Positions 23,028 to 33,367 of a DNA stretch of 64,000 bases are shown piece by piece. This DNA is from Sphaerosporella brunnea (lineage: Eukaryota; Ascomycota; Pezizomycetes; Pezizales; Pyronemataceae): positions 1 to 64,000 of the forward strand of contig VXIS01000104.1 in the NCBI GenBank assembly GCA_008704415.1, in the 5' to 3' direction. How positions within the stretch are numbered: the stretch's first letter is position 1; every line of letters starts with the position of its first letter. A model generated the notes under the pieces. The model saw only the letters and a program-made list of their open reading frames with translations, searched no databases and had not been told where the DNA came from. The position numbers and the translations under genes were made by a program.

Positions 23028-24984
23028 TTCAACGTAGCCGAAAGCGTGCAGAATCGCAGAAGGGTTAATCGGATGGCTAGGCGTCGAAATAAAGTACCGA
23101 GCACTGCCATGCCATTCTGCGGCCTGATAGCGAAATAGTGGCGGCGGCACTCCGAATCCGTTGCAGCAGGAGGTCGGGGACCCTTTGAGCTATCGTGCTC
23201 CCACACGCGAAGTCTTGGGAGGTGGGTCTCTGGCTTCCAGAATCTGCCTGCTTCGGGTGAGCAAAACGTGGTAGTAAGATGCGCGCATCGTGAGGCGCGA
23301 TAGAAAGCGTTGAGATGGAGTAGAGGAAGCAAATGGGAGGTATCGATGTGGACAACACCAAGGACAAAGGTCAACCCCATTCAACACCATCCTTCGTCCC
23401 ATCCGCGCAGCCCGCTAAGGCCCTACGTTGATATCCTTGGGTATTTTACGTCACTGCAAGTGTGACCTCCTTCCTGACCAGGAGATTCTGACTTCCTGAG
23501 AGCTTCGAAAACAACCGGTACCGTGGCTTCTCGGCTTGCATAAATATCGCCAGTTCCCGCCAAGCAACACTTGTATGTATACAACTCCATCGCTTGATAG
23601 GAATATACTCAGTCTTTGCGCTATTGATCGGTCAGGGATAGAATATATCGTCTTGTCCTACTCCGCATTCGCCATCAAAGCGAGAGCTCTTGGGGGCAAC
23701 AAGTTTCGTATCTACTCTAGACTGCAAACTCCCTAAGCGTTGTTCATTTTACTGACGCCAATCCAGATAAGCCAGCGATAGCCAGCGATAGCCAGCGATA
23801 TCTCGATGAATCAAACTGCATGTTTTTCCGAAACCTTAATGGTGAGCTGGCATGAAAACGCCCAACAAACAAACGATTCGGAGAATTTCCTGTCCTGAAC
23901 TTGATATCGGCATGCATAAGCTCAGGCAGGCTCTTTAGTCGCCGTCCCCAGCCTGCAGATATGAGGGGCAAAAAAAGCTTCTTCTGACTACATTGACGAC
24001 ATACCAACCATCGACTTTTTTTTTCCCCAGAGCTGCTGCACGGACGACCAATTGAATGCGGAGACGGGCGGGCCGTCAAGTGAGCCGCTGTACCCGCTTT
24101 CGAGTATTCACAGCCGGACAGCGGTTCTCCGCACTTACCTTACTGGACCCACGTATTTCCGAAGACGGGGAAGCTGGCCGTTTGGTCGATGGCGCATGAG
24201 AACGAACACGGCGACACAACTTGGTGGCAGACTTCGGCACGTTTACAGGAAGTCGTTATTGCGAACCTCGGCGACGAGGGCCTGATTGAACATCGTGGCT
24301 CCAGAGCTCGAAGAGAAATGACCTGAGCGGAGGCGGTCCCATAGCTGCAGACGGTCTGTGCGATCGGGAAGAAGTATGGTCCGTGTAGATATGTTGTCCA
24401 GATCGAAAGGCTTAGTTGTGAAGATAGCCGATAGCTTCAGCGGACCTACTCTATTGGTTGGGCTCGGGACCGTGAACGATGCTGAAGCGGTCAGGTCCGA
24501 ACGGAAGTTAACTCCGAACAGCTCTCGGTGACGACTTATGAAGCCATGATCCGAGCAGAAACTGACAAACCTGCTCTCATGAGAATTCGCTCTATCTGTC
24601 ATTTCAGATCTCGTGAATGCACGATCCTGACATTTAGCTCAGAGTTGATCACATCTATATAGATCTGCGAACGGGACCCCATGATAGCGTTGCGAGTGAC
24701 CGGTGATGCAAATTCATCGTGAGGCTCTCTCGAAGAATTATTCTGCATGCTCAATTCACCGAGCTCAAAGTCTTACCGTGACTCGATCTCCAAATGCAAT
24801 AATCTCCACGATTCCGCCGAAGATCCCATTCTTGGTTCTCTCCGGTTCCCAGTACGTAGTTCATGATCGGCTCGCGGAAGCTAGTCGCGCCGAGCTCGGG
24901 TTCAAGTGTCACCACGACAGGAGCTTTGTCATAACTAACGTGGCCGCATCCCATCTTCCTTCGCATCTTCTCACAACGCGCACC
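22522..24984. other. Divergent promoter region between the Dal5-type carrier and the RING-CH gene
   Basis: About 2.4 kb with no gene that I can support. It contains a G-run near 22570-22587, a (GA)n tract near 22991-23026 and three perfect copies of a 10-mer at 23771-23800. Open frames of about 110-200 codons lack motifs. The last 40 bases before 24985 are pyrimidine-rich, as in many fungal leaders. Confidence 0.55.
23771..23800 (+). repeat. Three tandem copies of GCCAGCGATA
   Basis: Three exact 10-base units in a row in the divergent intergenic region, followed by TCTCG. Too short to assign a role; it could be a tandem protein-binding site or simple slippage. Confidence 0.95.
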
Positions 24985-25995
24985 ATGGACTCACCACCGC
25001 CGTTAACCACTGGCTTCGCTCCTACGCAGGAGCAAGCTACATTCCGTTTCGCGTCATCACCCAGCTTGCAGGCAGCAGCAGAAAGCTCATCTCCCGTTGA
25101 ATCACCACCCAGCCCCACCGCCCGCTCCCCCACGCCCTCAAACTACCGCTCCCCATTCGTCGAAGACGTTCCCGAGCCACGGCGCGTGCGCACGCCGTCC
25201 CCGCCCCCGGCACCTGCACCGAATAACACCACCACCACCGACGACGATCACCTCCGCAAATGCCGGATCTGTTTTGAGACGTCCGCGCCTCCATACACAC
25301 CATCGTCCGAGCTCGGACGGCTAATCAGCCCGTGTGTCTGCCGCGGGAGCTCCCGCTACGTCCACCAAGGCTGCCTGCAAACCTGGCGCGAAACGTCGCG
25401 GGACGCATTCTACGTGTGTCCCACGTGCAAATACCCGTACCGCCTGCAGCGGCTGTCATATGCGGGTGCGCTGAGTAGCACCACCACCACGTTCTTTGCT
25501 ACCATGAGCATCATGGTGTTGGTCGTGTGGGTCCTGGGTTTCGCCTCTGGCCCTATTCTGGCGGCATATCTGGTGGATATACCGGATGATCTAGACCTCC
25601 CCGTTGCGCGCGGTGGGTGGGCGGAGCATTTCCTGCGCGGGTTGGCAAGCTTGGGTTTGCTGGGGTTCTTTAAGGTCATATACTTACTAGGACCCGGCAG
25701 CTGGTGGAATATCCGCAACTCGGGCCTGCTGGGTGGACGGGAAAGAGTAAGCCGTATCAGCTGGTTCGTGGTCGCGTTCGGCGTTGCAAACTTCTTTATT
25801 TGGCTGTGGAACAAGGTTGGTGCGGTGGTCAGAGAGAGGATGGACAAGATGGCGGGTGACGTATTGGAAGTTGGGGATGGAGGTGACGGGGAGGAAAGGG
25901 TGCAGCAGGTGCCGTGGGGGGCGTGGCTGGCGGGTGGTGCTGCGCAGGCTTGGGAAAAGACAAGGGACGCAGCGAGGAGAGTGGTCGGGGCTTAA
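24985..25995 (+). CDS. RING-CH (MARCH-type) membrane E3 ubiquitin ligase
   Basis: Single exon, 336 residues from the ATG at 24985 (context GCACC ATG G). The frame continues 94 codons upstream, but that part has no domain and lies in promoter-like DNA. A Pro/Ser/Thr-rich N-terminus is followed by a RING-CH zinc finger at about residues 93-148. Its ligands are visible as CRIC (93-96), CVC (117-119), H127, C130 and CPTC (145-148), with WRE after the His/Cys pair as usual. Three hydrophobic segments follow, about 167-187, 218-236 and 258-276, then a short acidic and amphipathic tail. RINGv proteins of this layout sit in the ER, Golgi or endosome membranes and ubiquitinate membrane proteins; the target is unknown. 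It converges with cytochrome c downstream. Confidence 0.88.
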   Translation: MDSPPPLTTGFAPTQEQATFRFASSPSLQAAAESSSPVESPPSPTARSPTPSNYRSPFVEDVPEPRRVRTPSPPPAPAPNNTTTTDDDHLRKCRICFETSAPPYTPSSELGRLISPCVCRGSSRYVHQGCLQTWRETSRDAFYVCPTCKYPYRLQRLSYAGALSSTTTTFFATMSIMVLVVWVLGFASGPILAAYLVDIPDDLDLPVARGGWAEHFLRGLASLGLLGFFKVIYLLGPGSWWNIRNSGLLGGRERVSRISWFVVAFGVANFFIWLWNKVGAVVRERMDKMAGDVLEVGDGGDGEERVQQVPWGAWLAGGAAQAWEKTRDAARRVVGA

Positions 25996-26792
25996 TGACT
26001 GTTGTCGTTTTTTTCCCTCTTTTTTTCTTTTGTGGAGTTTCTTGGGCGTCGGTTTGTTTAGTTGTAGGCTTTCGAAGGCTTTCGAATATCAACTAGCTGT
26101 AGCTATAGTGTTTTAGCTGCTTCTGGCAGAAGGTTTTTGCTATCATTCTTTCCCATGAATGAACTTTCACAGTTGGCTGGTGGAATCACTACCGATCACT
26201 CGAATCGCCCACAAACTTGAGCTTCTGTCCGTGGTAGAAACCCCAATTCTACCGTGATGCCGCGGAAGAGCAGATCGTCAGTGGCAGCAGCGGCCGGAAC
26301 GGACCGGTGACGTTTGTCAACAGAAAAGTTGAGTTGTGACTGGGTTTAAGCCGCAACGCAGCAAGGTTCTTCTTGCAAGCTGTGCAACCACTGGACAATC
26401 ACGATACATGCGATGGAAAAAAAAAATATCTCTCATAGATATTTCTATCCCTGCTATTCATACATCTCCAGATCTAACAACGTGCGCGCGCACAACTCTA
26501 CACAACACATAGACCAGTTTATATTCCGACAAAATCCCAGAGAAAAGGAAAAAGGATGAAAAGGCCAAAGAGAAGCGCAAACCGCCCCCGAGGCCCATCC
26601 GCCGCCACCGCCTTTCTATTTGATGTACACGATTTAAATTCGAGTGGAGTAGAAAGATCTAAGAGAACACGAAGGAAGATTAAAAAAACGCCGGACGGAA
26701 GGAGGTAGGTAGTATTCGGTCTAAAAGATGATACGAGAGGTTTGTGGTGAAGGGTGTTTTTATTTTTGTGCTACGATCGAGGATGGCGCCGC
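25996..26792. other. Convergent 3' region of RING-CH and cytochrome c genes
   Basis: No gene seen. Presumably the two 3' untranslated regions, with A/T-rich patches and T-runs just after the RING-CH stop and near 26419. Confidence 0.6.
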
Positions 26793-27321
26793 TTATTTGG
26801 TGGCCTCCTTGAGGTAGGAGATCAGGTCGTTACGGTCGCCGGGCTTCTTGAGACCTCCGAAAGCCATCTTGGTGCCGGGAATGAACTTCTTGGGGTTCTC
26901 GAGGTACTCGAACTGTAATCTTCCGTTAGTTTCTGCGCGGTACCGGACAGGGTTGGATGGATGCGCCACATACGAGAGTCTCCTCGTTCCACTCGACACC
27001 CTTCTGCTTGTTGGCGTCGGTGTAGGCGTAGCCCTCGACCTGACCGGACTTGCGTCCGAAAAGACCGTGGAGAGCGGGACCGGTCTTGGAGGATCCACCA
27101 GCCTCGACGGTGTGGCACTGCTCACAACGAGTCTTGAAGAGCTTGGCTCCCTTAGCAGTGTTACCTGCAATTGAATGTTAGCAACGAGATGCGACTGAGG
27201 CTGCGGCGATGCGGAGGCCGGAGGAATGGGACTGGCGTGGGGGTGTGTGTAGCACTGTCACCTCCGCGACCGGCAGCGCGGCCGTACAACAATCAGGAAA
27301 CATACCCTCGGAGAAACCCAT
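26793..27321 (-). CDS. cyc1: Cytochrome c
   Basis: Three exons: 27321-27306 (only 16 bases), 27164-26974 and 26912-26793, giving 108 residues, the usual fungal length. It begins [18 protein letters not shown]; the haem-binding motif is CEQCH (19-23) and the axial methionine is M85 in [10 protein letters not shown]. The C-terminus [11 protein letters not shown] is typical of filamentous fungi. It shuttles electrons from complex III to complex IV in the mitochondrial intermembrane space; haem is attached by cytochrome c haem lyase. Intron 1 is 141 bases and splits codon 6; intron 2 is 61 bases. A CCAAT box lies about 240 bases upstream, consistent with HAP-complex control of respiratory genes. 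Confidence 0.98.
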
Positions 27322-29345
27322 TGTGAATGAAGGAGGTGTGTCGTAAAGAGAGCTGTGGTAAAAGTAGTCGAGCGAGTGGGGTTGTTTGTTCGACTTGTGT
27401 CAAGCAACGATGGTGAGATGGTAAGAAAGAAGGGTTGGGAAACCAGCTGGGGCAAGCGACAATAAATATCGGATCAGGGCAGGAAGGAAATTTTTGCCTC
27501 CAACTTTGCCGATGATGCGCTTTGCCACACACACCTTGGAGTAATTCCATGGGCCGCTATTGGTCGGCCCCTTTAACCGCGCTGTGGCAGGCCGGCACAG
27601 CCACACTTGACTCCCGATCTTGGCCGATCGTCTTCCGGCGCACGCCCGGCCAACGTCAACGGAGAAGATGTTTTTCCGAGGGCCCGTTAACCAGATGCCG
27701 AGAGTCTTCAAAATCTTTTGCAGAAAAGAAACCACGAATGTCACTGGTGAATCATACACAAACTGGGGATCCCTTTTTCGCTGTTCAATGATAATGCGCA
27801 TCCGGCAACGGCAAATGCGATCTAGAACACAAAGAACACCAAGTGGCAATGCAGGCTGTTTCAACTTTGAACAACCGTCTGTCGACGTCACGAGTGCTCC
27901 ACCATGATACCGAATCAGCCCCCCGTACAAATATGCCAGACGGTCGGGGCAACGATGCAATCAGATGGGCTTGCTGTATATCTACATCACTCGAGACCTT
28001 GATGTCTCACAAGCGGCTTTATATTGAGTGATGTCCTATGAAGCTAGAAAACAATAGCGCCCTCCTACCATCGATATCCAAGTGTCTGCCTACTCCTCCT
28101 CCCATATGGCTGTTGGATTCTTTTTCCAATAATCGCTGATCAATCGGCACAACATAAGTTTGGTTCGGTTGTGTTCTCTTTCTCACCGTCCTGGGCGACA
28201 CAGTTTTGTGCATGCAGAATGCTATCCATGGGCTATTCCGCCTAACTACGCTCGAGGTCATGCTCGAGAAATTGCAAAGCGACCTTGCGCAATTCTGGGA
28301 AGGACACACGGAGCCTGCCGGCGGTGATGAGTCGGACATCAATCCTCACAACTGATCTAGTCAGGATGGTATATGTAGCGAGCCAGAAGTTAACGTTTTA
28401 TGCGTATGAGAAGTTATGGAGATGGGAGTCGGTGTAAGCTTAAAGGTCGCAGGTCGCAGTTTTGTTTTGTCATATGGGAGTAGGCAGTATCTGCACTGCG
28501 TATCTTCACTATGACTCCGTTGTGACATGCCATCATGTGCTGATACTACGTCTACTCGAGCTCGAGATGAAATTCCGTGAGCCGAAGCCGTTGCAGTAAC
28601 TTTCCCTCCCAAAGCACCACCCGTGGGCTCTTCTTCTCTATGTAGTTCGATGTGCTTGGCTATCAGCCATCAGGAAGGGTTTCCTCCAAGCCCATCCCAC
28701 CCGTATTCGTGCTCATCTTCCCGCTCCTGAGGCGTGGACCACCTATGCACAACTGCTCAACTGGACTTGGTAATCGCGAGAGCTCGAGCCGCGCGTATTG
28801 TGCAAACAATCTGCACCGACCTGGCTGCCACGTGTGACCAGATCACTGCACGCAGAGTCGAAGGAGGTAGAATGGCGTACCAGCCGCCGTTACCAGCCGC
28901 TGTTTCTGCGTACTCAACCAAAATGGATAAATCAGTACTTGCACCAAGGCGGGAAAGGGTAAATGTGGCGTCGATGCAGTCATTTCTGCCGAGTCAATGG
29001 GCACTTTTGAGAGAGCACAGCCAACGCAGCGCCGAGATTGCTTTGAATGCTTTCGTAGAAAACCAAGCTTTGTGAACCCAGAGTGGTATGTATGAATCCA
29101 AGCACCAAAATGGACCCGGCTATAGAAGCGTCTTGAAAGCTTATTTGCTTCGTTCTGGGGTAGGTTCAATCTGGTTGCACTATTTTCCGTTGCACGCCTT
29201 CAACGCCTTCACACGCTATGATTCGCTATTTCTAGCCACAACTGCACCCTCGATCTTCACTTTCTCCTCTGTGCCACGTAAGAACATCACTCGCCCACCC
29301 ACCAACTCTGTTAGCGGAGCTGCCCTCGCAACAACAAATACCACG
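27322..29345. other. Divergent region between cytochrome c and an unknown gene
   Basis: About 2 kb. Apart from the CCAAT box near 27560 I see no supported feature. Frames of 60-190 codons on both strands have no recognisable motif and no splice partners. Confidence 0.55.
27559..27563 (-). promoter_or_regulatory. CCAAT box upstream of cytochrome c
   Basis: ATTGG on the + strand within GCTATTGGTCGG reads CCAAT on the coding strand, about 238 bases before the cytochrome c ATG. The HAP/CBC complex binds CCAAT and commonly controls respiratory genes in fungi. Assignment rests on motif and position only. Confidence 0.5.
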
Positions 29346-30821
29346 ATGCCGCCGCGATTCCGCTCCTTCGTCGAAGACCCTTACTTCCTCTACCAGCTGA
29401 AGGCAGCCGGTAATCTTCCCTCTCTGCCCATTCAGCGTCCCGCCCCGGATCCCTTCCTCTACGGTGAACTCGTCAGCAAGTCGAAAATGTTTTTCGAGGC
29501 CGAACTTTTTCCGCGATTGCCGAGGCAGTGGATCGAGTACTGCATGCGGGTGCAGACTGCGTATGACCGCATCCACTGGGTGCTAGAGACCCGCTCGCAG
29601 GGAGGGTGGGACTCCGTCTACTATGGAGAGTGCGTCACGATTGAGAGGGGACTGGGAATCTTGAATCAGTTTGTCAGTCCCCTTTATCTGATGCAGTTGC
29701 CCGACCTGACACGGGTGCGTGACAGGTGAAGCGGCACACGGGATTGCTGAAGCTGGAGGTCTCTCAGCTTCAGAGCCGCGTTCACGAATGTCGTTTGGAA
29801 GACATCTTGGTGAAAGACCCAACTGTCAGCTTGCATCTCACGAACCCACCGGATCTGATTGTTCTTCTGCAACTCGACCACCTCCTCAAGTAGGCATCCT
29901 CGATCCTGGGAGTCGGGCACCACTAAGGATTCAGTAGATCTGTTGGCTTCGACGGAAAATATAGTCCCACACAGAAGCTTCTTTACCTTCAATATATGGG
30001 ATTGATCATCGAGGACTGGGAAGAGCTTCTTCAGGCCATGGACACCCCTGAGGGGTTTGAAGGCAGCCACGCTGAAGAAACGCTGATGCACCTCAAAGCC
30101 GCCATGTACGATGCCCAAAAGATGCGCCAGTATGTTGAGTGCTTGCAGCGTGTATGGCTCAGTCTCTCTGCCACGCACTACGCCATGATCAAGTACCTTC
30201 GACGACACCCCGCGAGGCCAATCATCCCTGACAGTCGCGAAGCTGTTCTACTCTCACAGCTGAAATCCATGCTCCAGATCCTAAAAGAGATCGAATACCC
30301 AGAAACCTTCCTAAGTTATTACGAAAACGGCGATTCGGGAATCGTTCTGGAGGACTTCTATCGCACGTTGAGAGAGCCGATGCGGCTGCTGAACCATTAC
30401 TGCGCGATATTTTCGGCGGAGATGGAAAGCGCTGAGTGGGATGGACGGGCGGTCCAGGATGATATCGATTTCGAAGTTGTTGCGCCATCGTTCTTGGAGG
30501 TACTAAGGTACACCGAAAATGTGGAGGATGACGTCCCAATGGTGGATATGGAGCGGTCTGCTGGCATGGGGCCCGGAGATATACCTGAGCAGCCAGAAAA
30601 GCCTGAGAAGGCTCATGTTGTGAGGGAGTGGGCACGGTTTGTCAAAAGCATCGACATGCACAGGGGTAAGTTTTTGCTCGTCGACACTCCTTCATGGTAG
30701 CTCACACAGACTGGATGCAGATACGATTCTCGACTGGGTCATTGCCCGTCGAGGAAGCGCACCTCTGCGACTTTACCCCCGCGTTGGAAAGGATGGCCCA
30801 ATATCAAATCTTTTGACATGA
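29346..30821 (+). CDS. Unrecognised protein of 440 residues
   Basis: Four exons: 29346-29672, 29726-29889, 29935-30665 and 30721-30821, giving 440 residues. Frame continuity across all three short introns (53, 45 and 55 bases) is the main evidence that it is real. It starts MPPRFRSFVEDPYFLYQLKA. The sequence is helical-looking, rich in Leu, Glu and aromatic residues (IEDWEELLQAMDTPEGFEG, LQILKEIEYPETFLSYYE, EVVAPSFLEVLRYTENVEDD), and ends ARRGSAPLRLYPRVGKDG. No signal peptide, membrane segment, zinc site or enzyme motif is visible. The layout of a mostly alpha-helical cytosolic protein is common among fungal lineage-restricted hypotheticals. I do not recognise the family. Confidence 0.8.
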
Positions 30822-31790
30822 TGTCAATCCCCCCTTTTTTTTTCTCGAGAACATCTCCACTATCTGAGGAACAGCTTTCCGTTTTGGTATTTCTTTTTTG
30901 GAATATGAATTTGTCTTTCTTTTCTCTATATACATTCTTTAATATTATTACGCCGTTAGGAGTTGGTTATGACGAATACTCAACAGAGGTTTCCCTCGTC
31001 AGGAAACATGCCCTGTTACTCACAGAAAAGCACTCGATCGGACTGACTGGAACACCAAGTTCGTTTTCATGTAAAAGCTTCCCTCAAATTCGTATTTTGG
31101 GATCTCTCCATAGTACCTTAGAAGTCTTCCGGCCTTTTGTAACATTTTGTGCATGCAGACAAAAAGCGTTGTGTGGTATAACCCTTGACCCTAGGTCTAG
31201 TGTGATGCACACTAACGATGCCTTTTTTTCCCTTCGCTCCGTCTTCAACCTGCAAGCCACTCAGCTACTTAGATCTACTTCTCCCCCTCCACCCTCCTTA
31301 TCAGGAATCACAACGACGTTTCGCTTTTTGATGACTGCTGCTGCTGCTGCTTTTGTACGTACCTCATAGTTCAAGATCACGCCGAATAAACTCCGCAGTT
31401 TCTTTCCTTCCTCCGGTTTCGAAATTTCTCGGTTTCCCCCCCACCACAGTTGCAATTTGATCCATCCTCCTCTACATCATTGGGGGGGGGGGGGGCTGCT
31501 TTACTACACACACGCGCAACTTTGAGTTGCCCTTCCACTCGATCTCCCTATCTGCCCGTCCCGGGATCCCCCAAGTCTTCGGATGCGGGCGAGCTGAGGC
31601 CGTGGCAGACACAGGACGAGCTAAGTTCAATGGAAGGCCAATCAGTCTCTGCGCGGAGAGCGAATGTTTCGCACCACCTCTGTGGTCTTCATTCTGAAGC
31701 AGAAACGATGCATCCCTCTCCCGGAAATCCTCGTGCCCAGGTAGCATATTCCTGTGTGGGCGGGAGGGGGCGAGGGATTCAGACATTCCA
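30822..31790. other. Convergent 3' region
   Basis: No gene seen between the unknown 440-residue protein and the AKAP7-like gene. It contains T-rich runs at 30830-30843, a short GCT repeat near 31335 and a G-run at 31481-31494. Confidence 0.55.
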
Positions 31791-32915
31791 TTACTTGATT
31801 ACTTGTAATTCGCTTTCCTTGCGAGCCATGATGAGAGCCGATGACGGCGATGGGGTAATAAATCTCCCCGCTACCTCCTCGTACCCTCCTGCGCCTTTGA
31901 CGCCGTCCACTTCCTTCGCGCCCATCAAACACAGTACTACCCGATCCGCCGCTAGCTCCTCCACAAATACTCGCTCCTCCCACTTCTCGAGCACACCGCG
32001 GAGATCGAGCTGGGTGGGCCGGCCGTTCCCTTTGCGGCCTTTACGCCTCGCGTAGACGGTGTTGAGGATTGTGGCATGTAACTTCAGGTCCCGCTTCTCG
32101 TCTACTATGAAACCGGCGTCCACGAAGTGTTGTCGTACTGCCTCTGCGAACCGGTGTAGTCGCGAGGTGTGGTCGACGGGGGATATGTATAGCACCGAAG
32201 CCTTCTTCGCGGAGCCCATCGTTTTGAGCCCTTGCAGTGAGATCCGGAGAGGTTCGAGTGCTTCTTCTTCCTCCACTCCCGTCATGGGCTCGTTGACTGG
32301 ATCTATTGGAACGCCACCATTCTCTCTATCCTCTTCCATCGCGGCGTCATTCCCGCCTGTAACGGCTTCCTTTTGCTCTAGCTCCTGCTTCTGCGTGTCC
32401 TCCTTCCCCGCGTTACGTAGCATCCGCTCCAGATCGAGATCTTCGAGTATTCGCACTGCTTTCTGCACCGCTTCCTCCTCCTCCTCCTCCTCCTCCTCTT
32501 CCCCTTTCTCCTCCACCGCTGGCGCCCTCCCCCCCTCACCTTCCGCCCTCGCTCCTGCCGACGCGTGCTCAAAAACTGTTTTCATCTCTTCGTCGCCCGC
32601 ATCCTTCCCCTCCTTCCTCCTAGACGGCAAACTCAGAACTCCCAACGTAAGATGCACACACTCAGCGGGGCGCATCGCATGCTTCGGGATTTTGAGGTCT
32701 GGAAAGTGCGTTGCGATGTCTGAAGAGAGCAGGTCGAGCGCGGGCTGGAGATGCGGCGAGTGATGCAGCGGAAGCGAAAGGAAGTGCGTTAGCGGCGGTT
32801 TCTTCGGCTTTGGAGGCGGCGGCGGAGCGGGGAGCAGGAGGAGCGGTGGGGGCGCGGCGGTTAGGGGGAGGAGATGTGTGGAGAGGAGACGGGGCGGGGG
32901 GTCGGTGGTTGTCAT
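31791..32915 (-). CDS. AKAP7/ASCC1-like 2H phosphoesterase-fold protein
   Basis: Single exon, 374 residues. Two H-x-T motifs of the 2H (2',5' RNA ligase-like) superfamily are visible: H88-L-T90 in VHLTLGVLSL and H280-A-T282 in LKLHATILNTVYARR. The flanking THFLSLPL and FPDLKIPKHAMRPAECVHLT resemble the AKAP7 NLS/ASCC1 domain. The stretch between the motifs carries a long Glu-rich acidic insertion (residues about 110-215), partly from a (CTC)n coding tract. Members bind or process RNA ends or 2'-5' linkages, or act with the ASCC helicase complex in alkylation repair and ribosome quality control; catalytic activity here is inferred from the two conserved motifs. The N-terminus is Pro/Leu low complexity, and nearby Met codons could be alternative starts. 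Probably nuclear or cytosolic. Confidence 0.85.
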   Translation of the reverse strand: MTTTDPPPRLLSTHLLPLTAAPPPLLLLPAPPPPPKPKKPPLTHFLSLPLHHSPHLQPALDLLSSDIATHFPDLKIPKHAMRPAECVHLTLGVLSLPSRRKEGKDAGDEEMKTVFEHASAGARAEGEGGRAPAVEEKGEEEEEEEEEEAVQKAVRILEDLDLERMLRNAGKEDTQKQELEQKEAVTGGNDAAMEEDRENGGVPIDPVNEPMTGVEEEEALEPLRISLQGLKTMGSAKKASVLYISPVDHTSRLHRFAEAVRQHFVDAGFIVDEKRDLKLHATILNTVYARRKGRKGNGRPTQLDLRGVLEKWEERVFVEELAADRVVLCLMGAKEVDGVKGAGGYEEVAGRFITPSPSSALIMARKESELQVIK

Positions 32916-33190
32916 TGTTGATGATATGATGTTGGATGTGAGCAGTGCGGTGACGTGATTGCAGAGGAAGCGGTGACACTAGAACGCTGCTATGTAGCTG
33001 TAGGCGGGCCGTGGCCGCCACCACAATGCTCAACTTTTGATAGCTACATCGAGAGCTGCCCTTTTCGATGAGGGTTGTAGAATGCTTACAATACTGGGTC
33101 TTGGGGAGAAGGATGATGGAGGGCTTATCACGATATCCCACTCGACCGAGGTCTCAACTCCCACATCGCTTTTCCCCACCGACGCCCAAT

Positions 33191-33367
33191 TCCGCTCTAC
33201 GCCGGCTCCAGGACGACATGTACAGGCCAGGTCCAGGACAATGGCTGCTCCCGAAGATAACCAGAGCTGAGGATACGCTCCACGATAGGGGTTGGACCAC
33301 TGAATATCATTGGGTTCCAGGACATGAGGATGTCCCAGGCAGCGAAATGGCCGACACCAGGGGCACT
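33191..33367 (+). mobile_element. Degenerate RNase H fragment of a non-LTR retrotransposon
   Basis: The plus-strand frame here reads ALRRLQDDMYRPGPGQW, then WTTEYHWVPGHEDVPGSEMA. The pattern RPGPGQ followed by WVPGHxxVxGxExAD is the end of the RNase H domain in Tad/I-type non-LTR retrotransposons of ascomycetes. Similarity stops abruptly on both sides: there is no reverse transcriptase, no continuation of RNase H upstream in frame, and unrelated low-complexity sequence downstream. It is therefore a short relic, perhaps truncated or captured during repair. Confidence 0.7.

Noticed and set aside
24243..24602. 119-codon minus-strand frame in the divergent gap
   Set aside because: No similarity to any family I know, no introns or start context that would support it.
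24703..24984. 94-codon upstream extension of the RING-CH gene
   Set aside because: In frame but without domain content, and the inner ATG has the better context. It is likely leader sequence.
31450..32763. Plus-strand frames of 201 and 234 codons
   Set aside because: The larger one is the antisense shadow of the AKAP7-like gene; the Ser-runs mirror its Glu-runs. The other partly overlaps it and is motif-free.
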